A program made the position numbers and the translations under genes. From CAWDMC01 sp963803295 (GTDB taxonomy: Bacteria; Acidobacteriota; Terriglobia; UBA7540): DNA of 64,000 bases. Below the pieces are notes generated by a model, which had not been told where the DNA came from, searched no databases, and worked only from the letters and a program-made list of their open reading frames with translations. The stretch is taken from NCBI GenBank assembly GCA_963803295.1, contig CAWDMC010000022.1, positions 496,001 to 560,000 on the forward strand, read 5' to 3'. Shown piece after piece: positions 55,064 through 63,833 of the stretch. Position 1 is the first letter of the stretch. Each line of letters opens with the position of its first letter.

Positions 55064-56626
55064 ATGCCCACAGGAAAGGGTAGAAAGAAATCTCTGATCC
55101 TGGCCGGGGGGGGAATCAAGGTTGCCTTCCAGGCTGGAGTGCTTCAGGTCTGGCTGGATGAAGCCGGCCTAACGTTTGAACATGTGGACGGTGCGAGCGG
55201 CGGCGTGTTCAACCTCGCGATGATGGCCCAGGGGATGACCGGAACGCGGATCGCAGAAAATTGGAGGAACCTCAATCCGAGGGCGGGCATTGAGTTCAAC
55301 GCCAAAGAATACCTGAAACTCTTTTACGCCGAATCGCTGTTCACGCTCGACAACTATCGCCATCACGTCTTCCCCGGATGGGGACTCGACTGGGAGAAGA
55401 TTCGCAACTCGAAGCTCGGTGCCACGTTCAATGTCTTTAACTTCAGTCGCAAGGAGCTTCAGGTTCTCGAGCCTAAACAAATGACCGAGGATCTCTTGTG
55501 CGCGTGCGTCTCGCTCCCCATGTGGTTCCCGCCGGTTCATATCGCAGGTGAGACTTACATTGACTCCGTCTATTTGTCCGATGCGAATCTCGAGGAGGCC
55601 ATTCGGCGTGGATCCGACGAGCTGTGGGTGATCTGGACAGTCAGCCAAAAAGATGAGTGGCACCCAGGCTTCGTGGCGACTTACTTCCAGATCATTGAAA
55701 CCACCGCCGACGGGCACTATCAAGCGATGCTGCGCCGCATCGAGACGAACAATCAAGCCATCGCGCAGGGCAAGACAGGAGAGTTTGGCCGGCCGATTGA
55801 AGTGAAGGAACTCAAGGCGGACGTCCCGCTTCACTATCTGATCGACTTCAGCCAGGATCGACTCACGGAGGCCGTCAATCTCGGCGTCGAGAGAGCCAGG
55901 CAGTGGTGCAAGGACAACGGAATACCCCTGAAGACTCCCGGAGTGGAATACGCCACGGACGTCCACACTGCGGAGACTCAATTGAGCTTCACCGAGGACA
56001 TGAAGGGTTTCATCACCTTCGGCGAACTCGATTACGACAAGGGCTATCGTGAAGGGCAAAGCAGGGGTACCAGCCTTATGACCCATTTGACGATCACGAT
56101 CAACGGAGTGAATCGGTTTGTGACCAGGCCGGAGCACGACGCAACCACCGAAGGTTATGTGGAGTGTGATGAGCTCGGCGGAAAGCTTCCGGTAGAGGAG
56201 GGGCTTTTCAATCTTTTCGTTGACCAGCAAGATCCGGCATTCAAAAAGATGCTTTACCGCCTCTATTTCCGCGACAGCACGGGACGCGCGCTCACGTTAA
56301 GCGGTCAGAAAATCGTCAAGGAAGATCCCAAGATGGATGTTTGGAAAGACACCACTACGTTGTTTACGCGCATTCTGCGGGGCCACATCAGCGCGGACGA
56401 AGAGGCCGCGGCGCAGGCAGATTCGCAGAAGTGCGCGCAACTGGTTGTGGCTTCTGGCATCATTACTGTCCACTTACTAGATTTTCTCAAGCAGCTCACA
56501 ACCTTTCACACGGAGGGCCCAACACTCGCGGACCGGAATTCCGCACGAATACGCTTTGGGAGGCTCTTTTTGGGAAAGCTTTGGGACGTTTACGCGACGA
56601 ATCTTTTGACCTCCGGGCCGTTCTAG
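55064..56626 (+). CDS. patatin-like phospholipase with C-terminal oxidase-associated domain
   Basis: The N-terminal patatin domain (residues about 10-300) has the oxyanion-hole glycines LAGGGIKVAFQAGVL and the nucleophile GxSxG in DGASGGVF. The catalytic Asp region is unusual, YIDSVYLSDANLEE in place of the common DGG/DGA. Residues about 310-520 form a second domain (LTITINGVNRFV, GLFNLFVDQQDPAFKKMLYR, DVWKDTTTLFTRILRGH, ARIRFGRLFLGKLWDVYA). I know this domain from proteins carrying GMC/cholesterol-oxidase or alpha/beta-hydrolase modules. ATG 55064 has GGAGG six bases upstream. It is likely to hydrolyse lipid or sterol esters and to head the oxidation cluster that follows. Confidence 0.85.
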   Translation: MPTGKGRKKSLILAGGGIKVAFQAGVLQVWLDEAGLTFEHVDGASGGVFNLAMMAQGMTGTRIAENWRNLNPRAGIEFNAKEYLKLFYAESLFTLDNYRHHVFPGWGLDWEKIRNSKLGATFNVFNFSRKELQVLEPKQMTEDLLCACVSLPMWFPPVHIAGETYIDSVYLSDANLEEAIRRGSDELWVIWTVSQKDEWHPGFVATYFQIIETTADGHYQAMLRRIETNNQAIAQGKTGEFGRPIEVKELKADVPLHYLIDFSQDRLTEAVNLGVERARQWCKDNGIPLKTPGVEYATDVHTAETQLSFTEDMKGFITFGELDYDKGYREGQSRGTSLMTHLTITINGVNRFVTRPEHDATTEGYVECDELGGKLPVEEGLFNLFVDQQDPAFKKMLYRLYFRDSTGRALTLSGQKIVKEDPKMDVWKDTTTLFTRILRGHISADEEAAAQADSQKCAQLVVASGIITVHLLDFLKQLTTFHTEGPTLADRNSARIRFGRLFLGKLWDVYATNLLTSGPF

Positions 56627-56630
56627 CTTA

Positions 56631-57906
56631 GTACTGCCGTTCGTAATTACGGTGACATATTATTGGTGACCTAAGTGAAACCAGTTCTGATATGCTTGGC
56701 AGCCGGGAGGTGCTTTTGGGATGCCAAGGAGAAGCCCATTCACGGTCGCGTTGTCCCGAGACGAACGGCAGCATTTGGAATCCGTGGCGCGTCAATATAC
56801 GTCACCGTATTGCGATGTCATCCGCGCCAAGATCGTCCTCTTGGCTGCTGAGGGTCTTTCCAATGATGTCATCGCCTCCCGCCTCGGCACTCCGCGCCAG
56901 GTCGTCAGCAAGTGGCGCAAACGATTCTGCCTGGCCCGTTTGCCCGGCCTCGAGGGCGAACCTCGGGGCGGGCGTAAGGCCCGCTTTCCCCCCAGTCTCG
57001 TCGTTCAGGTAAAAGCTCTCGCTTGTGAATTGCCGCATCGCCAAGGCTTGCCCTTGTCCCGCTTCTCGATCGCCGACATCCGCCAGGAAGTTCTCGACCA
57101 GGGCTTGGTGGCCGAGATCAGCGGAGCCACCATTTGGCGCTGGCTCAACCAAGACGCCATCCGTCCGTGGCGGTATCGAAGCTGGATCTTCCCGCGTGAT
57201 CCCTTGTTCGTCGAAAAGGCAGGCCCTATCCTCGATCTCTACCAAGGTCTCTGGCCGGGACAACCTCTTGGTCCTAAAGATTTTGTGCTCTCCGCTGATG
57301 AGAAAACGGGGATTCAAGCACGTCACCGCGAGCATCCGTCCCTTCCGCCTGCTCCAGGGAGGGCGGCGCTCGTCGAGCACGAGTACGAGCGCGAGGGGGC
57401 CTGGGTCTACCTCGCGGCTTGGGATGTCCGGCGCGCCAAGATCTTCGGCCGTTGCGCCATCAAGAATGGCATCGAGCCCTTTGATAGCCTGATCGCGCAG
57501 GTGATGAGCCAGGAACCCTATCGCTCGGCGGCACGCGTGTTTTGGCTCATCGATAATTGCTCGGCACACCGCGGCCAGAAGTGCGTGCAGCGTCTTCAAG
57601 CCCGCTGGCCTTCGATCATTCCTGTTCACACGCCTATCCACGCCAGTTGGCTTAACCAAGTTGAGATCTACTTCTCCATTGCTCAGCGTAAGGTTCTCAC
57701 ACCCAACGATTTCGACTCTCTGGCAAAATTGGAGGCCGCTCTACTCGCCTTTTAGGAACGTTATGAAAAATCGGCTGCCCCGTTCCGATGGACCTTTACC
57801 CGGGAGGACTTGGCAAAACTCATGATCCGCCTCAACGCCAAGATCCTTGCTCCGGCAGCTTGACGGCACTGCGGAAATACGTCACCGTAATTCCGAACAG
57901 CAGTAC
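56631..57906 (+). mobile_element. IS630-family element
   Basis: About 26-bp terminal inverted repeats: left GTACTGCCGTTCGTAATTAC (56631 on), right complement GTACTGCTGTTCGGAATTAC (ending 57906). TA dinucleotides at and beside both tips fit the TA target of IS630/Tc1. It separates the patatin gene from the rest of the oxidation cluster. Confidence 0.88.
56721..57863 (+). pseudogene. IS630 transposase with internal amber codon
   Basis: The N-terminal helix-turn-helix domain (RQHLESVARQYTSPYCDVIR, SNDVIASRLGTPRQVVSKWR) and DDE triad (SADEKTGIQ, WLIDNCSAH, WLNQVEIYFSI) are complete. A TAG at 57753-57755 interrupts the frame in LLAF*ERYEKS; translation continues in frame to PFRWTFTREDLAKLM and the natural stop at 57861-57863. 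The stop removes only the last 36 or so residues, so partial activity is conceivable. Confidence 0.85.
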
Positions 57907-58121
57907 TTAGTCGGCCTTAGCCGGCTTGGACGGGCTTGATGGGCTTGATTCGTGTGTTCTTGCGTATAGAACCCAATTGGAGTAAATTTGCGCACGCTCG
58001 ATGGTAACGAACCGGTACAGTTTGAAGTATAGCATCCAGTATTAAGCGATCAGTAACTCGCTATGCGACGGATGGATTCTTCACGTGGTTCTCCGTCCGG
58101 ATGAGTGACAAGGGGGGCGTC

Positions 58122-58529
58122 ATGTATACAGCACTCAAGTGGTTTCGCATCACGGTTTGGCTGGGATTCGTGGTGAACATGATTTTCGCCGTGCCGGCCC
58201 TTTTTGCTCCGCGTTCTCTGGAGGGCTTAGCGAACTGGGGCCTAAGCAACACAACTTACTGGCTCCAGAACGTCGGGATACTGCTGGTGATCATCTCTGT
58301 GATGTATATCCCGGCTATCCAGGATCCCTTCCGCTATCTTTTCATCTCGTACCTGCTTATAGCGGGCCGCTTTGCTGCAGGTGTTCTGTTTTTGGCGGGG
58401 CTACTCTTCATGAACTTCCCATCCGGCTTCCGCCTGCTTGCGGGCAATGATCTCATCCTCTCACCCATTCAGGCGGTTTTCCTGTATTTCACGCTGCGCG
58501 CAGGAGACCCCCGAGCCGCCGGCAGATGA
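58122..58529 (+). CDS. four-helix integral membrane protein, unknown
   Basis: A 135-residue protein with four hydrophobic segments (FRITVWLGFVVNMIFAVPAL, YWLQNVGILLVIISVMYI, YLFISYLLIAGRFAAGVLFL, LILSPIQAVFLYFTL). ATG 58122 has AGGGGGG just upstream; a longer start at 58101 is less likely. It sits 21 bp before the dihaem cytochrome gene, so is probably in its operon, perhaps as a membrane electron-transfer or anchoring partner. No family was recognised. Confidence 0.7.
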   Translation: MYTALKWFRITVWLGFVVNMIFAVPALFAPRSLEGLANWGLSNTTYWLQNVGILLVIISVMYIPAIQDPFRYLFISYLLIAGRFAAGVLFLAGLLFMNFPSGFRLLAGNDLILSPIQAVFLYFTLRAGDPRAAGR

Positions 58530-58550
58530 GTACGACAATGGAGGTTGGCT

Positions 58551-60107
58551 ATGGAAGCCTTCAAGCGATTTTCCCTCGACGAGAGCCGGGCAGAAGCTCG
58601 ACGTTTTGCGATCGGGTGCGTCATCGCCGCGCTCATTGCACTGGTGCTTGGGTTGGTGTTGAATCGGTTCGCGCCTAATCGCCCGGTGAAGTACGCAACC
58701 GATAAGGAACATTTCTACTACGGTTCGATCGGATCGGACGTTTCCGGGGGCCTTCCCTTGAAGGTAATGCAGGTCCTCCCGGCTATGTTTCCCGAGTATT
58801 TGCCCAAAGGGAGCAAACGGCGGGACTATACGGCACTCGGCTTCATTCAGCAGCCGGGTGCGAAGATGCCTATCGGATTTTCGATTCGGCGGCAGATCAT
58901 CGATCTTACCGCGATCAACTGCGCAGCCTGCCACACCGGCTCGGTACGCGAGACGGCCCAAAGCGAGCCCATCATCATCCCGGCCATGCCCGCCAACACG
59001 GTGGATCTCTTTGCTTACTTCAAGTTCCTTTTCGATTGCGCCGCCGATCAAAGGTTCAACACGGAGAACGTCCTGGCCGCTATGGAGCGAGCAGACATTC
59101 GTGAGCCGCTCGATGGCCTGATCTACCGTCTCGTCATCCCTCGCATGAAGAAGGGTCTGGTTGAGCGGACCGAGAAGATCAAGCTGTTCTTCCAGCCAGG
59201 CTATCCACCTTTTGGACCTGGGCGGGTGAATACGTTTGACAGCTTCAAATACGACCAGTTTGCGTACTACTACAAGGCGCACGAGCAGGCGATCGGCCCC
59301 GACGAAGTTTACGGCACGGTGGACTTCCCCTCCGTCTGGAATGAGGCGGCCCGAGAAGGGCTGCGGCTGCACTGGGACGGGAATAACACCTCAGTACGAG
59401 AGCGAAACTTCAGCGCCGCCATCGGCGCCGGCGCCACTCCTCCCACCATGCAGATCGATAGCCTCTTTCGCGTAGAAGCGTGGCTCGACCACCTACCCGC
59501 GCCTGCTTATCCGTTCTCCATCGACGAAGCACTCGCCAGGCGGGGTGGCGCTCTATATCAGAAGATGTGCTACACCTGCCACGATCTAAAAGGAAGTAAG
59601 GTGGGCCAGGTTATTCCGCTGGAGCTGATTGGTACGGACCGGCACCGTATGGATTCCTACACCCAGTTCCTGTTGGAGGCCCAGAAAGACTACACCAAGG
59701 GCTATTTCTGGTCGTTTACCCATTTTACTAAGACCAACGGCTACGCCACCCAGCCGCTGGACGGCATCTGGGCACGGGCTCCATATTTACACGGCGGTTC
59801 TGTGCCTACGATGTGGGACCTGCTGACCCCTGCCGAGAAGCGTCCCAAGGCATTTACCAGGGGCGGCGACGTTTACGACCAAAAGAACATGGGGTTTGCA
59901 TATGAGGAACTAAAGGGAACGCCACAGTCCGGCTATACGCACTTAGACGGAACGCCGTACACTGGGACGGCTTTCGTGTTCGACACTTCGCCTACTGCAA
60001 ACGGCAACCAGGGTCATACGGGTTCAGTGTATGGTACCGAGCTCAGTGATCAGGAAAAATGGGCGCTCATTGAGTATTTCAAGTGGCAGGATCGCCCAAG
60101 GGGGTGA
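58551..60107 (+). CDS. dihaem c-type cytochrome, RoxA/rubber-oxygenase-like
   Basis: A 518-residue periplasmic protein anchored or exported by an N-terminal helix (FAIGCVIAALIALVLGLVL). Two CxxCH haem sites: INCAACHTGSV and KMCYTCHDLKG. The segments PLDGIWARAPYLHGGSVPTM, GNQGHTGSVYGTELSDQEKW and ALIEYFKW are shared with RoxA/RoxB rubber oxygenases and related dihaem peroxidase-like proteins. It is shorter than RoxA itself, so cleavage of isoprenoid double bonds is possible but unproven. GGAGG precedes ATG 58551 by seven bases. Followed five bases later by the EthD-type gene. Confidence 0.82.
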   Translation: MEAFKRFSLDESRAEARRFAIGCVIAALIALVLGLVLNRFAPNRPVKYATDKEHFYYGSIGSDVSGGLPLKVMQVLPAMFPEYLPKGSKRRDYTALGFIQQPGAKMPIGFSIRRQIIDLTAINCAACHTGSVRETAQSEPIIIPAMPANTVDLFAYFKFLFDCAADQRFNTENVLAAMERADIREPLDGLIYRLVIPRMKKGLVERTEKIKLFFQPGYPPFGPGRVNTFDSFKYDQFAYYYKAHEQAIGPDEVYGTVDFPSVWNEAAREGLRLHWDGNNTSVRERNFSAAIGAGATPPTMQIDSLFRVEAWLDHLPAPAYPFSIDEALARRGGALYQKMCYTCHDLKGSKVGQVIPLELIGTDRHRMDSYTQFLLEAQKDYTKGYFWSFTHFTKTNGYATQPLDGIWARAPYLHGGSVPTMWDLLTPAEKRPKAFTRGGDVYDQKNMGFAYEELKGTPQSGYTHLDGTPYTGTAFVFDTSPTANGNQGHTGSVYGTELSDQEKWALIEYFKWQDRPRG

Positions 60108-60112
60108 GTCCG

Positions 60113-60944
60113 ATGTACAAGCTCGTGTTGTGCCACCGCATAAAATCCGATCTTGGATGTGGTAAGTTCCATGACTACTGGCGGCAGGTGCGCAGCGCCC
60201 TCGTCCTTAAGCTCCAACCGGCATTGGGTTACAGCAGCTACGCGCAGCTCCATCAGACGTCCAGGCTGAACCCGCTGTACCAGTCGGTACTGTTTACGAG
60301 GAGCCGCTTGGTAACTTCGCTGGTCGCCACCAAGAAGATGGTTCCGCGGGCAGCCAGATTCCCGAATGGGCTCGGAGGAACACTGGGATGTCACAGACGA
60401 GTTGCTCTTTGCGTCGAAGGACGCGATGGTTCAGGCGCTCACGTCCGAGGCGGGTACCGCGGCAGCGCGGCGCCTGGTCGAGGATCACACTCCGCGAGTG
60501 CGCCGCACCGAGGTTGTAACGTCCGAGGAATTCGTAGCGGCTCCCGATCCGGCGCCGGGTCCCATGGATGCGAGGACCGTATTCTTTCTGCGCCGCCGGC
60601 CCGAAATGACCCGCGAGGAGATGCTCGGTTACTGGGGCGATAGTCACAAAAAGACCGTGCTCTCACTCCAGAGCAACCTAAAATATCGAGCCTACAATCA
60701 GCTCCACGTCCGAAGCGCTCCTGAACTTACTGCCGTTGCCCAGCGGTTTGAGGGTGCAGCCGCCGAGGAATACGACGGTGTCGCCGAGCTGTGTTTCACG
60801 AGCCAGTGGGAGCTGGTAAAGGGCGTCTTCAGCATTACAACCGAGTCAGCCAACCTCAAACTCGTGAAAGACGAAACCAATTTTGTTGACGGCCAGCGCT
60901 CGGATTTGGTACTCGGCAATCACTACCGCTTCCCGTCAAAGTAA
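60113..60944 (+). pseudogene. EthD-domain protein, apparent frameshift
   Basis: Starts at ATG 60113, five bases after the cytochrome gene: MYKLVLCHRIKSDLGCGKFH, DYWRQVRSALVLKLQPALGY. The frame is lost between about 60300 and 60366, then EEHWDVTDELLFASKDAMVQ continues in another frame to the stop, including TVFFLRRRPEMTREEMLGYW and a second EthD-like repeat. EthD proteins are small dimeric ferredoxin-like folds required by some oxygenases; two repeats in one chain would be a pseudodimer. Both halves are otherwise intact, so one indel (possibly an error) explains the break. Confidence 0.7.
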
Positions 60945-61132
60945 CGCCGATCTGCAACGCAGCGCCAGAGGTGTTTGCGCCTGTGAGCGGCTTTATTCTC
61001 AGAGCACTACTGCAACCGTGCCCCGCGCCAGTCTATTAGCAAAAAGGGGGCGGCACTTGGGACAGTTCGAGGTATGCCCTGAGAAATCTCCCTCCAGAGC
61101 AAAGAAGCTAGCTAAACCCACGCGGACAGCCA

Positions 61133-62020
61133 ATGCCCTTTATTTACGAGACCGAATACGTCAACTCGGTTTTTTCAGGAATGAATCGTGAAGGGGTCCG
61201 GCTCGATCTGATTGCGGGTACTCACCGCAAGGACTTTCCGTATTATGGCGATGCGCCGTGGGACAACGTCCTCCTTTCAGTCGACAGCCGACGAATCCAG
61301 CAGACGGTTCGCCTACCCGGCCTTATCCGATTCGACCCCTATCCGGGCACGTTGGACGGCACATGCAGCTGCCACTTGACGATTAATGGTCTGACGACTT
61401 TCGTGGATTCCCAGCAGCAAATCGAAATTGACCTTCAGATGGACATGGTCCTCGTGAGCCTACGGGCTCGGCAGGAAGCCAAGCACTATAACTTTCTTGA
61501 TATCCGCAAGATTCCCGGTTTGCGTTGGCACCCATTTGTAATTGAGCGCGCCCAGGCAGCGGTACGGATAGGAGAGGAGCAATGGCTTTTCGAAAACGTG
61601 ACAGGCCAGATTGAGCACGGGCAGCAGTCAAACTTGCGCGCCAAGAATTTCGCATACTATTACGACTACCAGGCGCTTGTTTGCCCTGGTCCTACGGCCT
61701 ATACCTATGTTTGCTTCAAGACGCACGCCCTCAGCAGCGGGCGATTTGGTCGCACGCTCGACCGGTACCTAGTCCGATATGCTTCAGAGGAACTCACCCT
61801 TGCGAACGGGCTCGCGGTTCAGGGAAATCAGCACCAGGTCCGGTCGTGCGGCCGAGAGGATAACTGCACGGTCTTGTTTGAGAACCAAGTGGAACTGAAA
61901 CTGGCGACGCTTCGACGACAACTCGTGGCGACTCGAGACGGCGAGAACGCGAGTCTAACGGGCCTGCGCGAGATCTTTGAACCCTTAACGCCAAGAAAAG
62001 CCGCTCACGCCAAAAAATGA
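61133..62020 (+). CDS. hypothetical protein of the oxidation cluster
   Basis: A 295-residue soluble-looking protein without signal peptide or membrane segments. Beta-rich pattern with aromatic residues (VLLSVDSRRIQQTVRLPGLI, CSCHLTINGLTTFVDSQQQI, AAVRIGEEQWLFENVTGQIE, NFAYYYDYQALVCPGPTAYT), ending in a Lys/Arg-rich tail. It does not match a family I know; a lipocalin-like or lyase-type barrel is conceivable. Its position between the cytochrome/EthD genes and the FAD and GMC oxidoreductases suggests involvement in the same pathway. Confidence 0.6.
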   Translation: MPFIYETEYVNSVFSGMNREGVRLDLIAGTHRKDFPYYGDAPWDNVLLSVDSRRIQQTVRLPGLIRFDPYPGTLDGTCSCHLTINGLTTFVDSQQQIEIDLQMDMVLVSLRARQEAKHYNFLDIRKIPGLRWHPFVIERAQAAVRIGEEQWLFENVTGQIEHGQQSNLRAKNFAYYYDYQALVCPGPTAYTYVCFKTHALSSGRFGRTLDRYLVRYASEELTLANGLAVQGNQHQVRSCGREDNCTVLFENQVELKLATLRRQLVATRDGENASLTGLREIFEPLTPRKAAHAKK

Positions 62021-62323
62021 GGCAAGCCGGAAATTGGAGTCGCTGGAACTGTGGAAAGAAACACCGGATTCATCTTAAGGAAAACGGTTTCTCAACGTCG
62101 GCGAGGGACTCGATCGCGTCGCTGAGATCTGTTACCTATGAGTCCCCCGGGATTAAGTACGGGAGCACCTTTACGGCCCTTCAGGTTTGGACAGGTCCAA
62201 GGTGCAGCCTCCTGGGCACGGCGGAAACCGCTTTCGCGCCGCTCTATTAACGGCGGTACGCACACTGTGAAGGTACTCCCCCTGCAAGTACGTTTTGGAC
62301 CGCCGCCCGAGTGTCAATCGAGC
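62021..62323. other. intergenic between convergent genes
   Basis: About 300 bp, no gene recognised. It separates the plus-strand cluster genes from the convergent FAD oxidase; no clear stem-loop terminator was identified. Confidence 0.4.
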
Positions 62324-63694
62324 CTAACTTTTGGCTGCCGTGCCGGTCAGAACCTCGCGGAAATAATCGTTCAGGAGACGATCGCTTGGATCAAAGGTCT
62401 TGCGAGCTTCTTCGAATTTCTGTAGACGGTCTCCATAGGCCTTCTGCGCTATAGCGTGAGTGACGCCGAAGGTCTGGTTAAACAGCGGAAGCCCGCCGTT
62501 GTCGCTGCAGAACTGGTTGTACGCGCCCAGAAAGTCCTTCCAGCCAGCATTGCCGGTCGAGACCGGATCGATGGTCATGACGTTTCCGTCATACGAGTAA
62601 GACAAGAGCGCGTTCTGGTCCTTGGCAATCCGGTATCCCACGTTCAGCATGTTGGACCGATAACCGTGCTGCTGGTAGTAGTCGCGGCAAAACTTGAAAT
62701 ATGCAGGCAGAACGGTAGGATAGAGTTCCTCCGGAAAGGCGAACAGACTGAAAGTGTACCTGCTGTCGTCTGCCACGGTCGGATAACGGATGATTTGATC
62801 AGTGGCAATAGTGTAATCGCTGCGAACTACATGGTCCAATTTGAATTGCAGTATTTCGTTGAATCCGTCGATCGCGGCATAGCGAACGGTAGGGTTCTCA
62901 ACGTCTTTTTCAATCTCGTGTGCAAACCTCGGTCCCGCCTTGCTCCACAGGAAGTTCCGCAGCACCCAAATGTGCCGGTCTGGCTGTCCCGTAGCCGCGG
63001 GATTGTCCCTTCGGCACTCGACGGTAATACTGTTGGCGAACGGGAAGAGATAGTACATCAGCGCCTGATTGCTAGCCTTCAGCTCGGGGAGTTTGGCGAT
63101 GAAGTCTTCGATCTTGTAAGATTCGTGGTGAACGTGCATCGGCGTCAGCGGCCGGACACGGTAGGTCACCTCGTAGACGACGCCGAGGAGTCCATAACTG
63201 GAGCGGATCTTTTGCATCAAATCCGGGTCCTTATCTTCGGTCACCTCCAGGAGGTCGCCGGAAGGAAGCACCATCTTGACCCCAGTGACGTAAGATCCTA
63301 CTTGCCCGAATCCACCCGGGAACGACGAGTCCTTCGTGCCAGCGCATGCGGCAGCTCCGGCCGTCAGCATGCCGATCTCGGTGTTGACGTAGAACTGCAA
63401 CTGCCGTTTCTCGAGTTCCTGAGCGATATCGATGTAGATGGCCCCGGCTTGAACCCTTACCGAGTCAGCCCGGATCTCGAGAATCTGGTTCATTTTCATC
63501 TTGACGACGGTACCACCTTCGGCCACGTCAACACGCGCGGTGGAATGGATGGAACCTGCCGCCCGGACGGGAGATGGATACCGGTCCGGGTTTTTCATGA
63601 CGGCAACAATGTCATTGACCGAATTGGCCTCCACGACGGCTTTTGGATGCCAAGCAAGATCGCCAAACCAGTTTGTAACCGTGAGTTCTGCCAC
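62324..63694 (-). CDS. FAD-binding oxidase (VAO/PCMH type)
   Basis: A 456-residue flavoprotein. The N-terminal FAD-binding segments are VRAAGSIHSTARVDVAEGGT, VQAGAIYIDIAQELEKRQL and GMLTAGAAACAGTKDSSFPG (His-containing flavin region), followed by GQVGSYVTGVKMVLPSGDL. The C-terminal domain resembles sugar-lactone/alditol oxidases (arabinono-lactone oxidase type). GTG start at 63694 with AAGGAGG eight bases upstream. No signal peptide. It is the first upstream neighbour of a GMC oxidoreductase on the same strand, so likely the second gene of that operon. Confidence 0.88.
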   Translation of the reverse strand: MAELTVTNWFGDLAWHPKAVVEANSVNDIVAVMKNPDRYPSPVRAAGSIHSTARVDVAEGGTVVKMKMNQILEIRADSVRVQAGAIYIDIAQELEKRQLQFYVNTEIGMLTAGAAACAGTKDSSFPGGFGQVGSYVTGVKMVLPSGDLLEVTEDKDPDLMQKIRSSYGLLGVVYEVTYRVRPLTPMHVHHESYKIEDFIAKLPELKASNQALMYYLFPFANSITVECRRDNPAATGQPDRHIWVLRNFLWSKAGPRFAHEIEKDVENPTVRYAAIDGFNEILQFKLDHVVRSDYTIATDQIIRYPTVADDSRYTFSLFAFPEELYPTVLPAYFKFCRDYYQQHGYRSNMLNVGYRIAKDQNALLSYSYDGNVMTIDPVSTGNAGWKDFLGAYNQFCSDNGGLPLFNQTFGVTHAIAQKAYGDRLQKFEEARKTFDPSDRLLNDYFREVLTGTAAKS

Positions 63695-63833
63695 AGGTGT
63701 ATCCTCCTTTTTTCATCGACTCCAGCGAGAGCGGCCAGTTAAGCCTCCCTCCGGGACTAGTGAGGGAGGAAGGTGAATCGTGTCATGCACACGGGTGTCA
63801 GCTCGAACCTTACCGCGATTGGTGCCAAGCTTT

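Noticed and set aside
55169..56230. 353-codon frame antisense to the patatin gene
   Set aside because: The patatin frame has catalytic motifs, a Shine-Dalgarno and normal composition; the antisense frame has none.
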